A stretch of 58,556 bases of DNA, from positions 1-58,556 of the forward strand of contig QCIQ01000008.1 in assembly GCA_003216595.1 (NCBI GenBank). Direction: 5' to 3'. Below are positions 23,840 through 31,064 of the stretch, piece after piece (within the stretch, counting starts at the first letter, position 1; each line of letters starts with the position of its first letter). The position numbers and the translations under genes were made by a program. The notes beneath the pieces were generated by a model. It was not told the DNA's origin and did not search any database. It worked only from the letters and a program-made list of their open reading frames with translations. This DNA comes from Prochlorococcus sp. AG-402-M18 (lineage in GTDB: Bacteria; Cyanobacteriota; Cyanobacteriia; PCC-6307; Cyanobiaceae).

Positions 23840-24529
23840 TTAAGTAATTATTCCTACACGGCTGACAGTGGTTTGTTCTTATATTTTTTGAACTTCTCAG
23901 GACAACCTTCTTTTTATACTGAGCTTTAGAAGGTTGTTTCTTTGAATAAAAAACGTCAGTGCTCCTCCCCAGAAGCCAATCAATTATCGCCCTTGGTAAT
24001 TGATTGTCTGACGTACACTTATCCTAGATTTTCCTTTTCTTCAATAGTCTTGTAGGACCGTACGTCTTTGGTAGGGAAACCGTAGAAAGCATAATCACAT
24101 TTAATTAGACATTTAAAAAGGGCCCTAGGGGGCCCTTTTTCTTTACCGATTCTTTGTAGAAGCTTCTGGATATTGGTGGCCTGGGGCCAAGTGTCTAGTA
24201 GAAAGGCTTTTGTACTCCGTTAGGGCACCTAAACGATGCAGAGGAGTTTCGACTGAATTGACGCACCTATATCATTGATCCTTGTCGCATCAGACGAATA
24301 GCCTACTTATTCATTGAGAATGTTGGAGCAGGAACCAGAATTCAGTTCGCTTCTCTTAAATACTCAGGTGGAGTGTCGACCATCAATGGTGCCTCTGAGC
24401 TCAACAATCGTATCTTTGCTCTATTTGCACCTCAACGCAATCAGCCTTAATGCCCATTGCATTTCCACTTAACCTGATCAAAAATAGTAAGTTTGGGGTC
24501 TAGCTAAGATCTAATCAATAAATCAAAAA
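23840..24529. repeat. Long direct repeat, right copy (690 bp)
   Basis: Matches 12993-13680 base for base apart from two extra bases in the A-rich run near 24480. It contains the same hairpins, terminator (24115-24140) and start-less coding fragment (about 24276-24449). The copy ends one base before the ATG at 24531. Such identity means recent duplication or gene conversion. Confidence 0.95.
24115..24140. terminator. Bidirectional terminator inside right repeat
   Basis: Same AAAAAGGGCCC/GGGCCCTTTTT structure as at 13268-13293. It would stop transcription in both directions before the ATG at 24531. Confidence 0.8.
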
Positions 24530-24530
24530 C

Positions 24531-24725
24531 ATGAATCAGTCTCCAGAGAAAGAGAAGGGAATGAGCTTTATTAAAAAAGCTGGTAAATGGGCTCCATTAG
24601 TTGGAGGAGCATGGATTGTTCTAAATATTGTTGTTCCATTAGCTCTACTTCGTATTCCTGCAGTCCAAAAATACTTAGTAGTACTTGAAGACAAACTCCC
24701 TTTTGATATTCCAGGTATTGGTTAG
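24531..24725 (+). CDS. Small membrane protein with LPFDIPGIG end
   Basis: 64 residues. Basic head, helix WAPLVGGAWIVLNIVVPLALL, then a short exposed end KLPFDIPGIG. The end recalls the FPFxPGxG motif of the three secreted acidic proteins, which may be coincidence. The ATG follows the right direct repeat by one base, so the repeat supplies its leader and perhaps its promoter. Not recognised. Confidence 0.6.
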   Translation: MNQSPEKEKGMSFIKKAGKWAPLVGGAWIVLNIVVPLALLRIPAVQKYLVVLEDKLPFDIPGIG

Positions 24726-24902
24726 ATGGCAACAGAGATTATTTGTTTTTTCTTGCTTGGTATTGCAGCGCTGCTTCTAAATGCTGGACTCGACGCTCAA
24801 GTTCTTCCACTCTTTTGGCTAATTCTTCCATTAGTAATCAAATTAAGTTTCGACAATATAACCAGAAAGAAAGCTCTCCTAATCAACAAAAAAACGAAAT
24901 AA
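24726..24902 (+). CDS. Hydrophobic 58-residue frame, opposite a coiled-coil frame
   Basis: The ATG abuts the TAG of 24531-24725. Residues 4-44 are hydrophobic (two possible helices), then KKALLINKKTK. It lies directly opposite a 30-residue frame at 24739-24831 that has convincing coiled-coil character, so only one may be real. The coupling to the upstream gene supports this one. Confidence 0.35.
   Translation: MATEIICFFLLGIAALLLNAGLDAQVLPLFWLILPLVIKLSFDNITRKKALLINKKTK
24739..24831 (-). CDS. 30-residue coiled-coil micro-ORF (SlyX-like), antisense
   Basis: ATG 24831 to TAA. MEELAKRVEELERRVQHLEA followed by a few more residues shows perfect heptads (a/d positions Leu and Val) and is typical of tiny coiled-coil proteins. 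It overlaps the plus-strand frame at 24726-24902. Which is expressed cannot be decided from the sequence. Confidence 0.4.
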   Translation of the reverse strand: MEELAKRVEELERRVQHLEAALQYQARKNK

Positions 24903-24935
24903 GGGCTAAGGTCGTGAAAAATTAGCCGAAAAGCT

Positions 24936-25070
24936 TTGAACGAGTTACAAGCATTGACGCTATCAGGGGCATTAGCTGTATTTGCTATCACCTGGCTATT
25001 TTTTGGTTTTGGGGATGATGATGATGATGGAGGCGGGATGATGAGACCTGTCAGACAAAATGCCGATTAA
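24936..25070 (+). CDS. Membrane microprotein with Asp-run and GGG-MM motif, member 3
   Basis: 44 residues from TTG 24936 to TAA. Helix LSGALAVFAITWLFFGFG is followed by DDDDDGGGMMRPVRQNAD. It matches 15505-15681 most closely in the tail (both have DDDDD, GGG, M, and P with V-R). No ATG is available upstream before a stop. Function unknown. Confidence 0.55.
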   Translation: MNELQALTLSGALAVFAITWLFFGFGDDDDDGGGMMRPVRQNAD

Positions 25071-25084
25071 ATATCATTTGCTAA

Positions 25085-25180
25085 TTAGAAAAAGAAAAGC
25101 CTCGATTTAAAGAAGACAATCCAAAAGGTATTTTTACAAGTCCTAAAGCTAATCAACCTTCTGATCAAGCATTAGCCTAA
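25085..25180 (+). pseudogene. Start-less short coding remnant
   Basis: An open frame of 31 codons follows a stop and lacks ATG, GTG or TTG. It reads LEKEKPRFKEDNPKGIFTSP and so on to a TAA. The composition is protein-like, so I suspect the end of a decayed gene. Low confidence. Confidence 0.2.
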
Positions 25181-25199
25181 GTAATGAGAGCATGGGTAT

Positions 25200-25445
25200 A
25201 TGAAAAATTTTCTAATCAAATTAGCTTTATTCGTATTCATTGTTTTCTCTGGATTGAATAGTGCTGATGCAGTATTACAAGGTTGGGTACCACCAGAAGA
25301 TTATGGAGAGGGTGACTCATATGAAATGGGAATGGAGCCTGAGGATGACGCTGAGGGGATGGACTCACAAAGTGAAGAGTTGAGTATGGAAGATATTTTT
25401 GGGGATGAACAAGTTTTTCCTTTTCCACCAGGCCTAGGCAATTAA
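25200..25445 (+). CDS. Secreted acidic protein, FPFxPGxG family member 2
   Basis: 81 residues. Signal peptide MKNFLIKLALFVFIVFSG..., probable cleavage after NSADA. The mature part is extremely acidic and Met-rich and ends SMEDIFGDEQVFPFPPGLGN, matching 16701-16961. About 55 mature residues. Function unknown. Confidence 0.65.
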   Translation: MKNFLIKLALFVFIVFSGLNSADAVLQGWVPPEDYGEGDSYEMGMEPEDDAEGMDSQSEELSMEDIFGDEQVFPFPPGLGN

Positions 25446-25514
25446 TCAAACGCAAACATTCTCTTTAGTAATGTAGATGCAGATAACCATCTAACTTTTA
25501 AGTTTGTTGAACTA

Positions 25515-25925
25515 ATGGCAGCAATAAAAAAAGACTCAGAGCCTCTAGATAACTTATCCAGTCAAGAGATAGAGGATATTGTCAGATCAAATGAAATCTT
25601 AGATCAAGAAAATGAAAAAATAATCAAAGAAGAAGAAATAGAGGCTCAAAGATTCTCAAAGACAAAATCTACAAAAAGATTGCTTAGACGATTAAGAAGA
25701 TCTCCACTTGAAGTGATAAATCGATCACTCTTTTTTGTATTCATTGGTAGTTTTATCTTCTCCTTTGTCTCTGTGTACTCAATCAACAAGTTGTGGTTTG
25801 TTTTTTATGTCATCAGTGCCTTCTCATGTGTTTTATACACTCCAAATAGACAAGCCCTAAAGGAACTAATTGCAGCATGGCCAAATATCGAAGATCTTTT
25901 AAAAAAAAGAAGTCTATGGAAATAA
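25515..25925 (+). CDS. Hypothetical two-helix membrane protein
   Basis: 136 residues. An acidic, coiled-coil-like N-terminus (about 1-45) and a very basic segment (STKRLLRRLRRSPLEVI) lead into two helices (LFFVFIGSFIFSFVSVYSI and LWFVFYVISAFSCVLY), and then a short helical end. N- and C-termini are in the cytoplasm by positive-inside rule. Not recognised. Confidence 0.6.
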   Translation: MAAIKKDSEPLDNLSSQEIEDIVRSNEILDQENEKIIKEEEIEAQRFSKTKSTKRLLRRLRRSPLEVINRSLFFVFIGSFIFSFVSVYSINKLWFVFYVISAFSCVLYTPNRQALKELIAAWPNIEDLLKKRSLWK

Positions 25926-26012
25926 ATTATTGAGACTTATAGGCCATTGATTTGAAAATTATTTTTTGAGGTATGTCTGATCTATCCTAAATTCATAATT
26001 GATTAAAAGGTA

Positions 26013-26354
26013 ATGGATAAGAAAGGAGCCAAAGGGTACTGGATCTCAACTGCAAAGGTTATTAATCAAGAATTATTTAACGAATATGTCGAAAAAGTTG
26101 GGCCATGGCTCAAAGAAAATGGTGGGGAGGTATTTGCGAAAGATACAGACCCAATAGGAAAAGAAAAAACTGAAGATTCAAACCTAGCCGTCATTTGTGA
26201 ATTTCCATCAATGCGAATAGCAGTAGAAGCTTATGAATCCAGTGAATATCAAGAGCTATCAAAGCTACGTACAGCCGCGACAGTTAATTCTACTTTCACA
26301 ATCATGGAGGGAATGGACGAGGCGACAAAACTTAGAAGAGCAATGGGAATGTAG
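26013..26354 (+). CDS. DUF1330 family protein
   Basis: 113 residues. KGYWISTAKVINQELFNEYV at the start, VGPWLKENGGEVFAK, and VICEFPSMRIAVEAYESSEY with the YQEL block match DUF1330, a dimeric ferredoxin-like fold. Length is normal for the family. Biochemical role unknown. It is a single gene on its own. Confidence 0.85.
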   Translation: MDKKGAKGYWISTAKVINQELFNEYVEKVGPWLKENGGEVFAKDTDPIGKEKTEDSNLAVICEFPSMRIAVEAYESSEYQELSKLRTAATVNSTFTIMEGMDEATKLRRAMGM

Positions 26355-26446
26355 ATAATCGCATCAGCCACTTCACCATTCAATTCACATGGATGGATGA
26401 ATTGATCTAATTCTTTAACGCATTAAAACCAAGGAGGCATATTTTG

Positions 26447-27295
26447 ATGAGTACTCAAAATAGAAGTGACGATCTAGAACTAGTAAGGAAAAACCTTGAA
26501 TTAATTATTAGTTCGAACAATTACCAATTAGCCCATGAAGATAGAGAGTTACTCAATAGTGATGAAATGAGAGGAGTGCGAATGCTTCTAGAAATTAATA
26601 AACCAGAAAAAATCCTAGAAGAACAAAATATATTATCAACCATTATCGTCTTTGGAGGAGCGAGCCTGACCGATAAAAGCTCAATAGATCACAGAATTGA
26701 ACTGGCGAAGAACTCACTCACCAAAGATCCGAGCTCATCTAATTTACAGAGAGAAGTAACACGTCTAAAGAATTTACAATCGATATCTCATTACTACGAT
26801 TCAGCCAGAGAATTCGCAAAGATTGTCTCCAGACAAAACCAAAAAGAACACTGCAATTCACATGTAATTGTAACTGGCGGCGGTCCTGGGATCATGGAGG
26901 CTGCGAATCGAGGTGCTTTTGACGCCGACTGTAAATCCATAGGATTAAATATAAGTCTCCCAAACGAACAACATCCCAATTCATATATCACGCCTGGGCT
27001 TTGCTTTAAATTTAATTATTTCGCCTTACGAAAATTTCATTTTGTAATGAGATCAGTTGCAGCAGTGTTTTTCCCAGGAGGATTTGGAACATTTGATGAA
27101 CTATTTGAATTACTCACTCTTCGTCAAACAGGAATGAAAACACAAATTCCAATTATTCTATTTGGTCGAGATTATTGGTCGAAAGTTATCAACTTTCAAT
27201 TCCTTTCAGACCACGGACTTATCTCAGATGATCACATGAATCTCTTTCAGTACGCCGATAGTGCTTCAGAAGCATGGGACATTATCAAACAATAG
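26447..27295 (+). CDS. LOG family (TIGR00730-like) protein, long form
   Basis: 282 residues from ATG 26447, preceded by AGGAGG at a 9-base spacing; a TTG at 26444 is also possible. The Rossmann signature GGGPGIMEAANRGA is at about 144-157 and the LOG signature PGGFGTFDEL at about 210-219. LOG proteins hydrolyse nucleoside monophosphates or act as nucleotide-binding proteins. This one has about 65 more N-terminal residues than the cytokinin-activating core. It precedes 27311-27592 by 15 bases. Confidence 0.85.
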   Translation: MSTQNRSDDLELVRKNLELIISSNNYQLAHEDRELLNSDEMRGVRMLLEINKPEKILEEQNILSTIIVFGGASLTDKSSIDHRIELAKNSLTKDPSSSNLQREVTRLKNLQSISHYYDSAREFAKIVSRQNQKEHCNSHVIVTGGGPGIMEAANRGAFDADCKSIGLNISLPNEQHPNSYITPGLCFKFNYFALRKFHFVMRSVAAVFFPGGFGTFDELFELLTLRQTGMKTQIPIILFGRDYWSKVINFQFLSDHGLISDDHMNLFQYADSASEAWDIIKQ

Positions 27296-27310
27296 ACGTA
27301 TCATCAGATA

Positions 27311-27592
27311 ATGGATTGGAAAACATCACTAGATTGGTATTGTTCAGGCAACATTCTCGAGAAAGAGGATGTTGCGCTTTTAGAAAAACATTATCAACAG
27401 GTAATCAATGAAATCGATACGAATCTTTCTCTTGAACTAGCTCCAAAACATATTTGTAATCAAACCAATATTCCAGAGGGAAGTTCTTGGTTTACAGCAG
27501 TAGCAGTTGTACTTGATCGATTAAATCCTGTTAAGACTGGCAAGCCAAGAAGTTTAATCGTTGATCAATTAAGAAGAAAGCAAAGCAGTTAA
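27311..27592 (+). CDS. Small paralogue family with ICNQ...GSSW motif, member 1
   Basis: 93 residues. Conserved with 30653-30949 and 39508-39810: KHIC followed by a loop, GSSWFTAVAVVLDRLNP, and a Lys/Arg-rich end. Helical and soluble. It is probably cotranscribed with the LOG gene. Its 3' end overlaps the convergent MAPEG gene by 24 bases. Function unknown. Confidence 0.65.
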   Translation: MDWKTSLDWYCSGNILEKEDVALLEKHYQQVINEIDTNLSLELAPKHICNQTNIPEGSSWFTAVAVVLDRLNPVKTGKPRSLIVDQLRRKQSS

Positions 27593-27979
27593 GCCCTCTT
27601 TATACAAAAGAGTTGAACATAAAAGGCCCGATGCCCAACAAAGTCCTCTAGCAGGAGGAATATCACCAACATAAGCACCGATATAAATAAACCTCACGAA
27701 TGGGTGAACCCACGCAGCTGTCACTGCTACAGGAGAGACAACACCGGCAATCAGACATAGTAAACACGCAGGCGCGTGAAGAGTTATGCTCTCCCAGCAA
27801 TTTTGATGACACCAAACAGCTCTTTTGCCAAAACCGGGGAGCTCATCAAATAAAGCTCTTGGAGCACTCATATTCTCGGCCGAATATCCAGCTTTGACTC
27901 GGCCATAAGTTAGTGGCCCAATTGAAAGCAAAACAACAACGGCAGACAGACAAAGGCTCCAAGCAAAAGCTGTTTCCAT
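27569..27979 (-). CDS. MAPEG family membrane protein
   Basis: 136 residues, four membrane helices. The MAPEG signature GFGKRAVWCHQNCWESITLH is at about 50-69 and the third-helix region (HPFVRFIYIGAYVGDIPPARG) is typical. The family includes glutathione S-transferases and leukotriene synthases of membranes. The cyanobacterial role is not known. It converges on 27311-27592 with overlapping ends. Confidence 0.85.
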   Translation of the reverse strand: METAFAWSLCLSAVVVLLSIGPLTYGRVKAGYSAENMSAPRALFDELPGFGKRAVWCHQNCWESITLHAPACLLCLIAGVVSPVAVTAAWVHPFVRFIYIGAYVGDIPPARGLCWASGLLCSTLLYKEGLTALLSS

Positions 27980-28186
27980 GGAATAAAAAATAATATTTCG
28001 AGCTTAAGTGAGGCAGAGTAAAAATGAGGATCAAAGGGGGGTTTAAATTGATATGCCTAAAGTTAATACAAATAAAGTTTTCAAATAGAAGATAAAAAGA
28101 CAATATTTAGTTCATAAACTTGTTATCCTCTGGGAGTCAAAAGAGTTCTGCTCGACCAAATCACCCATTATTAAAGCAATCCAACC

Positions 28187-28351
28187 ATGGACTGGGATTC
28201 TGCAAAACAACATTGCAACGAGCGAAACTGGCAATGGTCATTGAAATTAATCAATCAGGCTCAAAAGGAGATGGAAGAGTTAGAAACGAAACTAAAAAAA
28301 TGTGAGGATCAACAGAAAGCGAATCGTTTATATAACGCCTGTAATTACTAA
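28187..28351 (+). CDS. 54-residue coiled-coil protein
   Basis: ATG to TAA, 54 residues (MDWDSAKQHCNERNWQWSLK start). The C-terminal half is a charged helix (KEMEELETKLKKCEDQQKAN). Its stop overlaps the ATG of the next gene by one base. Not recognised. Confidence 0.6.
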   Translation: MDWDSAKQHCNERNWQWSLKLINQAQKEMEELETKLKKCEDQQKANRLYNACNY

Positions 28352-28557
28352 TGGAAGAAATGAGCGCAACAATAGTTCCATTGGGTTCACTTGCACTTAT
28401 ATTTGCAGTGATTTCAATCCTTGTCTTTCTTAGGAAAGCAAGTATCGCAAGACAAGCTGATGAGTCTATAAAAAATAGAATGGAGGCAAAAAGAAATGAA
28501 AAGACCGAATCTCTTGAAGAACAAAAAAAACGTTTAGAACTTTTGCTTAGAAAATAA
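28351..28557 (+). CDS. 68-residue membrane protein with coiled-coil tail
   Basis: Helix LGSLALIFAVISILVFLRK at residues 11-29 is followed by a charged coiled coil (EEQKKRLELLLRK). Translationally coupled to the upstream coiled-coil gene, so the two proteins may interact. Not recognised. Confidence 0.65.
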   Translation: MEEMSATIVPLGSLALIFAVISILVFLRKASIARQADESIKNRMEAKRNEKTESLEEQKKRLELLLRK

Positions 28558-28569
28558 AAAAATACTTAC

Positions 28570-28830
28570 TTACAAATTATTTTCGCTTATTTTACCAATT
28601 CTTTTAATCGGATTAGACCCGTCTCTATGATTTGCTGGATCAAATGGAAAATTTGTATCTGGGCCTAAAAGATCATCAATACTATTTGAATCCATTGAGC
28701 CTTGATCATTTTCAATATCAACATCCGATGTCATTAACACCTGCTGGGCTTCAACTGACTGGAAGCAAACACTAATAACTAAAAATAGGGAAAGTAATAA
28801 TCCAAACCAAGTTTTTATAACACTTTTCAT
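28570..28830 (-). CDS. Secreted acidic protein, FPF family member 3
   Basis: 86 residues. Signal peptide VIKTWFGLLLSLFLVISVCF, cleavage probably after VEA. Acidic mature part with SIDDLLGPDTNFPFDPANHR: the same spacing of acidic block, G and FPF as members 1 and 2, but a different, basic tail instead of PGxG. It converges on the gene pair to its left. Function unknown. Confidence 0.6.
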   Translation of the reverse strand: MKSVIKTWFGLLLSLFLVISVCFQSVEAQQVLMTSDVDIENDQGSMDSNSIDDLLGPDTNFPFDPANHRDGSNPIKRIGKISENNL

Positions 28831-28892
28831 TGAGAAGTAAAAGATTAACTATTTGCTAAAGGAAAGTATATTTCCTTATGTCCTATCAACTA

Positions 28893-29054
28893 CTAGTCAT
28901 CAAAAATAAGACATGCAGGTGAGGAAGGATTTAAAGCACACTCTCTCTCCCAGTATGAAGCTATCGCTGTCATTCCTCTTTTGACTAACTCGTGCTTTTT
29001 ACCTATGTCACCCATATTCTCTCTGGGGACGCTAAATGAAGTTTGAAGTTTCAT
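28893..29054 (-). CDS. CP12-like small protein
   Basis: 53 residues from ATG 29054. The C-terminal WERECALNPSSPACLIFDD has the CP12 tail pattern C-x8-C followed by L-I-F/Y-D-D. In CP12 this tail binds GAPDH and carries a light-regulated disulfide. The CP12 N-terminal Cys pair and AWD core are missing. A second such protein is at 46014-46187. A Calvin-cycle link is inference. Confidence 0.6.
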   Translation of the reverse strand: MKLQTSFSVPRENMGDIGKKHELVKRGMTAIASYWERECALNPSSPACLIFDD

Positions 29055-29246
29055 AGATTTCCTCTTCAATTATTATCGGTATAAACCATCAAGAAGGCCT
29101 ATGGCAAGTGAATTTATCCTCATCTTTCTCTTAAATTATTTTAGAGTCATCAATTAAAATATCTTTAATCAAGGAAAATCAATTTTTGACACCTAATGAG
29201 CTGATTAAAAAGCAAAATCAACCTAAGCAATTAAGGGTTATAACAA

Positions 29247-29339
29247 GTGACTCCAACAATAATTTCAATAATGACATTAGGGGTCGCCATTGCAGGAATT
29301 TCAGTTTGGTGGGTCAGAACAACCATCAAAGATGGGTAA
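29247..29339 (+). CDS. 30-residue membrane microprotein, GTG start
   Basis: GTG to TAA. Helix PTIISIMTLGVAIAGISVWW ends VRTTIKDG, much like WWIRMTIKNG in the 63-residue protein at 39287-39478. A 16-codon frame (29332-29382, MGNKALEESKKKNLDN) overlaps its end, so this may be a frameshifted relative of that protein. I reject the TTG frame 29186-29374. Confidence 0.4.
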   Translation: MTPTIISIMTLGVAIAGISVWWVRTTIKDG

Positions 29340-29440
29340 CAAGGCACTTGAAGAAAGCAAAAAAAAGAATCTAGACAATTAACACTTTCATCGATTTAGG
29401 TACAAACAATGCTTTGAGAAAAATCATTTGAACATTTACT

Positions 29441-29475
29441 AAAAAAAGCACCTCCACTTAAATAGTAGAGGTGCT
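29441..29475 (-). terminator. Rho-independent terminator
   Basis: AGCACCTC...GAGGTGCT hairpin with a T-run on the minus strand (AAAAAAA at 29441-29447), 31 bases beyond the stop of 29506-29772. Confidence 0.8.
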
Positions 29476-29505
29476 AAGAAACACATTCTTCAGACCAACT
29501 AAAAG

Positions 29506-29772
29506 CTACTTCTTATTAAGGGCAGCCTTAACATTAGTGGGAGACAAAGCCTTAAGTTCCTCTTTTATCTCATTTTGACGTTCATCAAGAACTTTAATAC
29601 GAGCTTGATAGCTCTCTTCTAGTCTTTTTCTGGAGTCCTCGATGTTGTCGAGTTCCTCTTGACGTTGATTACGCTTAAGCTCTTCAAGCTGACTATCAGA
29701 AATAACATAAACAGTTCTGGTAGGTGCAATTAAAGAATCAGAGAAAAAAGTGTCGAAGAGTGAAGTGTACAT
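29506..29772 (-). CDS. Coiled-coil hypothetical protein
   Basis: 88 residues from ATG 29772. N-terminal MYTSLFDTFFSDSLIAPTRT and VYVISDSQLEEL, then about 50 residues of charged coiled coil rich in Glu, Arg and Gln, ending ALSPTNVKAALNKK. The opening resembles small heat-shock-like N-termini but no crystallin domain follows. Soluble. Not recognised. Confidence 0.6.
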   Translation of the reverse strand: MYTSLFDTFFSDSLIAPTRTVYVISDSQLEELKRNQRQEELDNIEDSRKRLEESYQARIKVLDERQNEIKEELKALSPTNVKAALNKK

Positions 29773-29886
29773 AACTTTTCTTTCGGAGTACACAACTACT
29801 CTGTCCTAAATTAATTCAGTTAGGGATGAGGCATACCGTAGAAATTGATTCGGTAAATACAACTCACTTCGGTTGCTACTACTTAA

Positions 29887-30108
29887 ATGTTAGGTATACC
29901 GACCTCTAAACTTATTCACAAAGCATCTCTTGAAATAGACAACAAAATAATGACTACATATTCACTCTTGCTTGGAATCCTCGTGATAATCATTTCGTGG
30001 AAATTCTTCAATGACTGGGCTTCTGGCCTGGCAGGATTTATTTATGGAGGCATCTTATTTTGGAGTATCAAATTATTTGTTCAACTCATTAAAACTTTAT
30101 TTGGATAA
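29887..30108 (+). CDS. 73-residue membrane protein
   Basis: Two hydrophobic stretches (YSLLLGILVIIISWKFF and GLAGFIYGGILFWSIKLFV) predict a helical hairpin. Start at ATG 29887; ATG 29950 would remove the polar head. Not recognised. Confidence 0.55.
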   Translation: MLGIPTSKLIHKASLEIDNKIMTTYSLLLGILVIIISWKFFNDWASGLAGFIYGGILFWSIKLFVQLIKTLFG

Positions 30109-30129
30109 AAAATGATGTCTCCATTGAAC

Positions 30130-30285
30130 TCAAATGAAACTACTGAAACCATGTTTTATACCCCAAAAGATAGTTACCAAAATTGCTGACAAAGGTAGTG
30201 CAATGGCAAGTGTGATATTGATTGTTCTAAAAATCTTACCAACCCCATTACTCGTATCTTTAGAAGGATCTACGATAAGTGGCAT
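30130..30285 (-). CDS. 51-residue membrane microprotein
   Basis: ATG 30285 to TGA. Polar head MPLIVDPSKDTSNGVGKIFR, then helix INITLAIALPLSAILVTIFW. It converges on 29887-30108. Not recognised. Confidence 0.55.
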   Translation of the reverse strand: MPLIVDPSKDTSNGVGKIFRTINITLAIALPLSAILVTIFWGIKHGFSSFI

Positions 30286-30364
30286 AATGCAAACGTATTT
30301 TTTTTATTTATAGGCGCAAATTCCCTTCAATTGGTTAGATTGTCGTAATTATCGAGACAAGCTC

Positions 30365-30580
30365 ATGTATTTATTAGGTCTAGGACTATTAGTTTTAAGC
30401 ACTTGGTATCTGATGAAGCTATACACAAATTTCAATAACGATCCGATAGCAAAGAAAGAAATCGACAATGCATGGCAAGAAGCTAAGAAAGAGGCAAAAG
30501 GTAAAAATCCTTTTGCTCCAGGAAGAATTAAAGAGGCTCTCAATGCATATAAAGCGGATATGAATAAGAAAGACACCTAA
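30365..30580 (+). CDS. 71-residue signal-anchored protein
   Basis: N-terminal helix LLGLGLLVLSTWYLMKLY and a soluble, Lys-rich tail with a short KNPFAPGRIKEALNAYKADM segment. Single-span membrane protein. Not recognised. Confidence 0.6.
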   Translation: MYLLGLGLLVLSTWYLMKLYTNFNNDPIAKKEIDNAWQEAKKEAKGKNPFAPGRIKEALNAYKADMNKKDT

Positions 30581-30652
30581 AAGATAGAAAAATCAAAAGA
30601 GATCATAATTTTTCCCAGAAAGTGGTTAAATTAGATTTTTGATGATTTCGTA

Positions 30653-30949
30653 GTGACACCCACAATAGTTTTAATGGATTATGTAGACAGAAAGACATTA
30701 AATAACGAACAACTAGAATATCTCGAACAAGTTTTAAAAGCATCTATTCAGAAATTGAAATTCACTGGTATAGAACCTGTTATCTCTAATAACAAAATAT
30801 GTGATGCAGCTCTCATTTCACAAGGTTCCTATGAAATAAGTTGTATTGCTTCCATACTTGATATGCTTCAGCCAACAAAAAAACCAATGGAGCGTAAAAC
30901 AAAAGTATTTAATGCTCTGTGCAACGCAGGGTTAATAGTTACTGATTAA
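30653..30949 (+). CDS. Small paralogue family with IC...GS motif, member 2
   Basis: 98 residues from GTG 30653. I keep the GTG because the first residues then align with member 3 (IVLMDYV / ILLESYA). Shares KICDAALISQGSYEISCIAS and the L-x-P block with 27311-27592 and 39508-39810, but the SSW is replaced by SYE. Soluble, helical. Function unknown. Confidence 0.65.
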   Translation: MTPTIVLMDYVDRKTLNNEQLEYLEQVLKASIQKLKFTGIEPVISNNKICDAALISQGSYEISCIASILDMLQPTKKPMERKTKVFNALCNAGLIVTD

Positions 30950-31000
30950 ATAAAGAGGTCTAGCTTAACAGGCATATCAAGACAAATATTTCCAAGATAA

Positions 31001-31037
31001 CTAAAAAAAAATACCAGTGAGAGGCATTGAACCTCTC
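31001..31037 (-). terminator. Terminator of histone-H1-tailed protein gene 1
   Basis: GAGAGG...CCTCTC hairpin (31019-31037) followed by a T-rich run on the minus strand (A-run at 31002-31010). The 3' region has partial similarity to that of the paralogue at 41988. Confidence 0.75.
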
Positions 31038-31064
31038 ATGCCGCCTGACGGTCTGGGAAAAGCC

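Noticed and set aside
24743-24925. 60-codon plus-strand frame inside 24726-24902
   Set aside because: Different frame, Ser/Cys/Arg-rich and contradictory to both better candidates there.
29186-29374. 62-codon plus-strand frame from TTG
   Set aside because: The overlapping GTG frame 29247-29339 has a membrane helix and a paralogue; this one has no hydrophobic or motif support.
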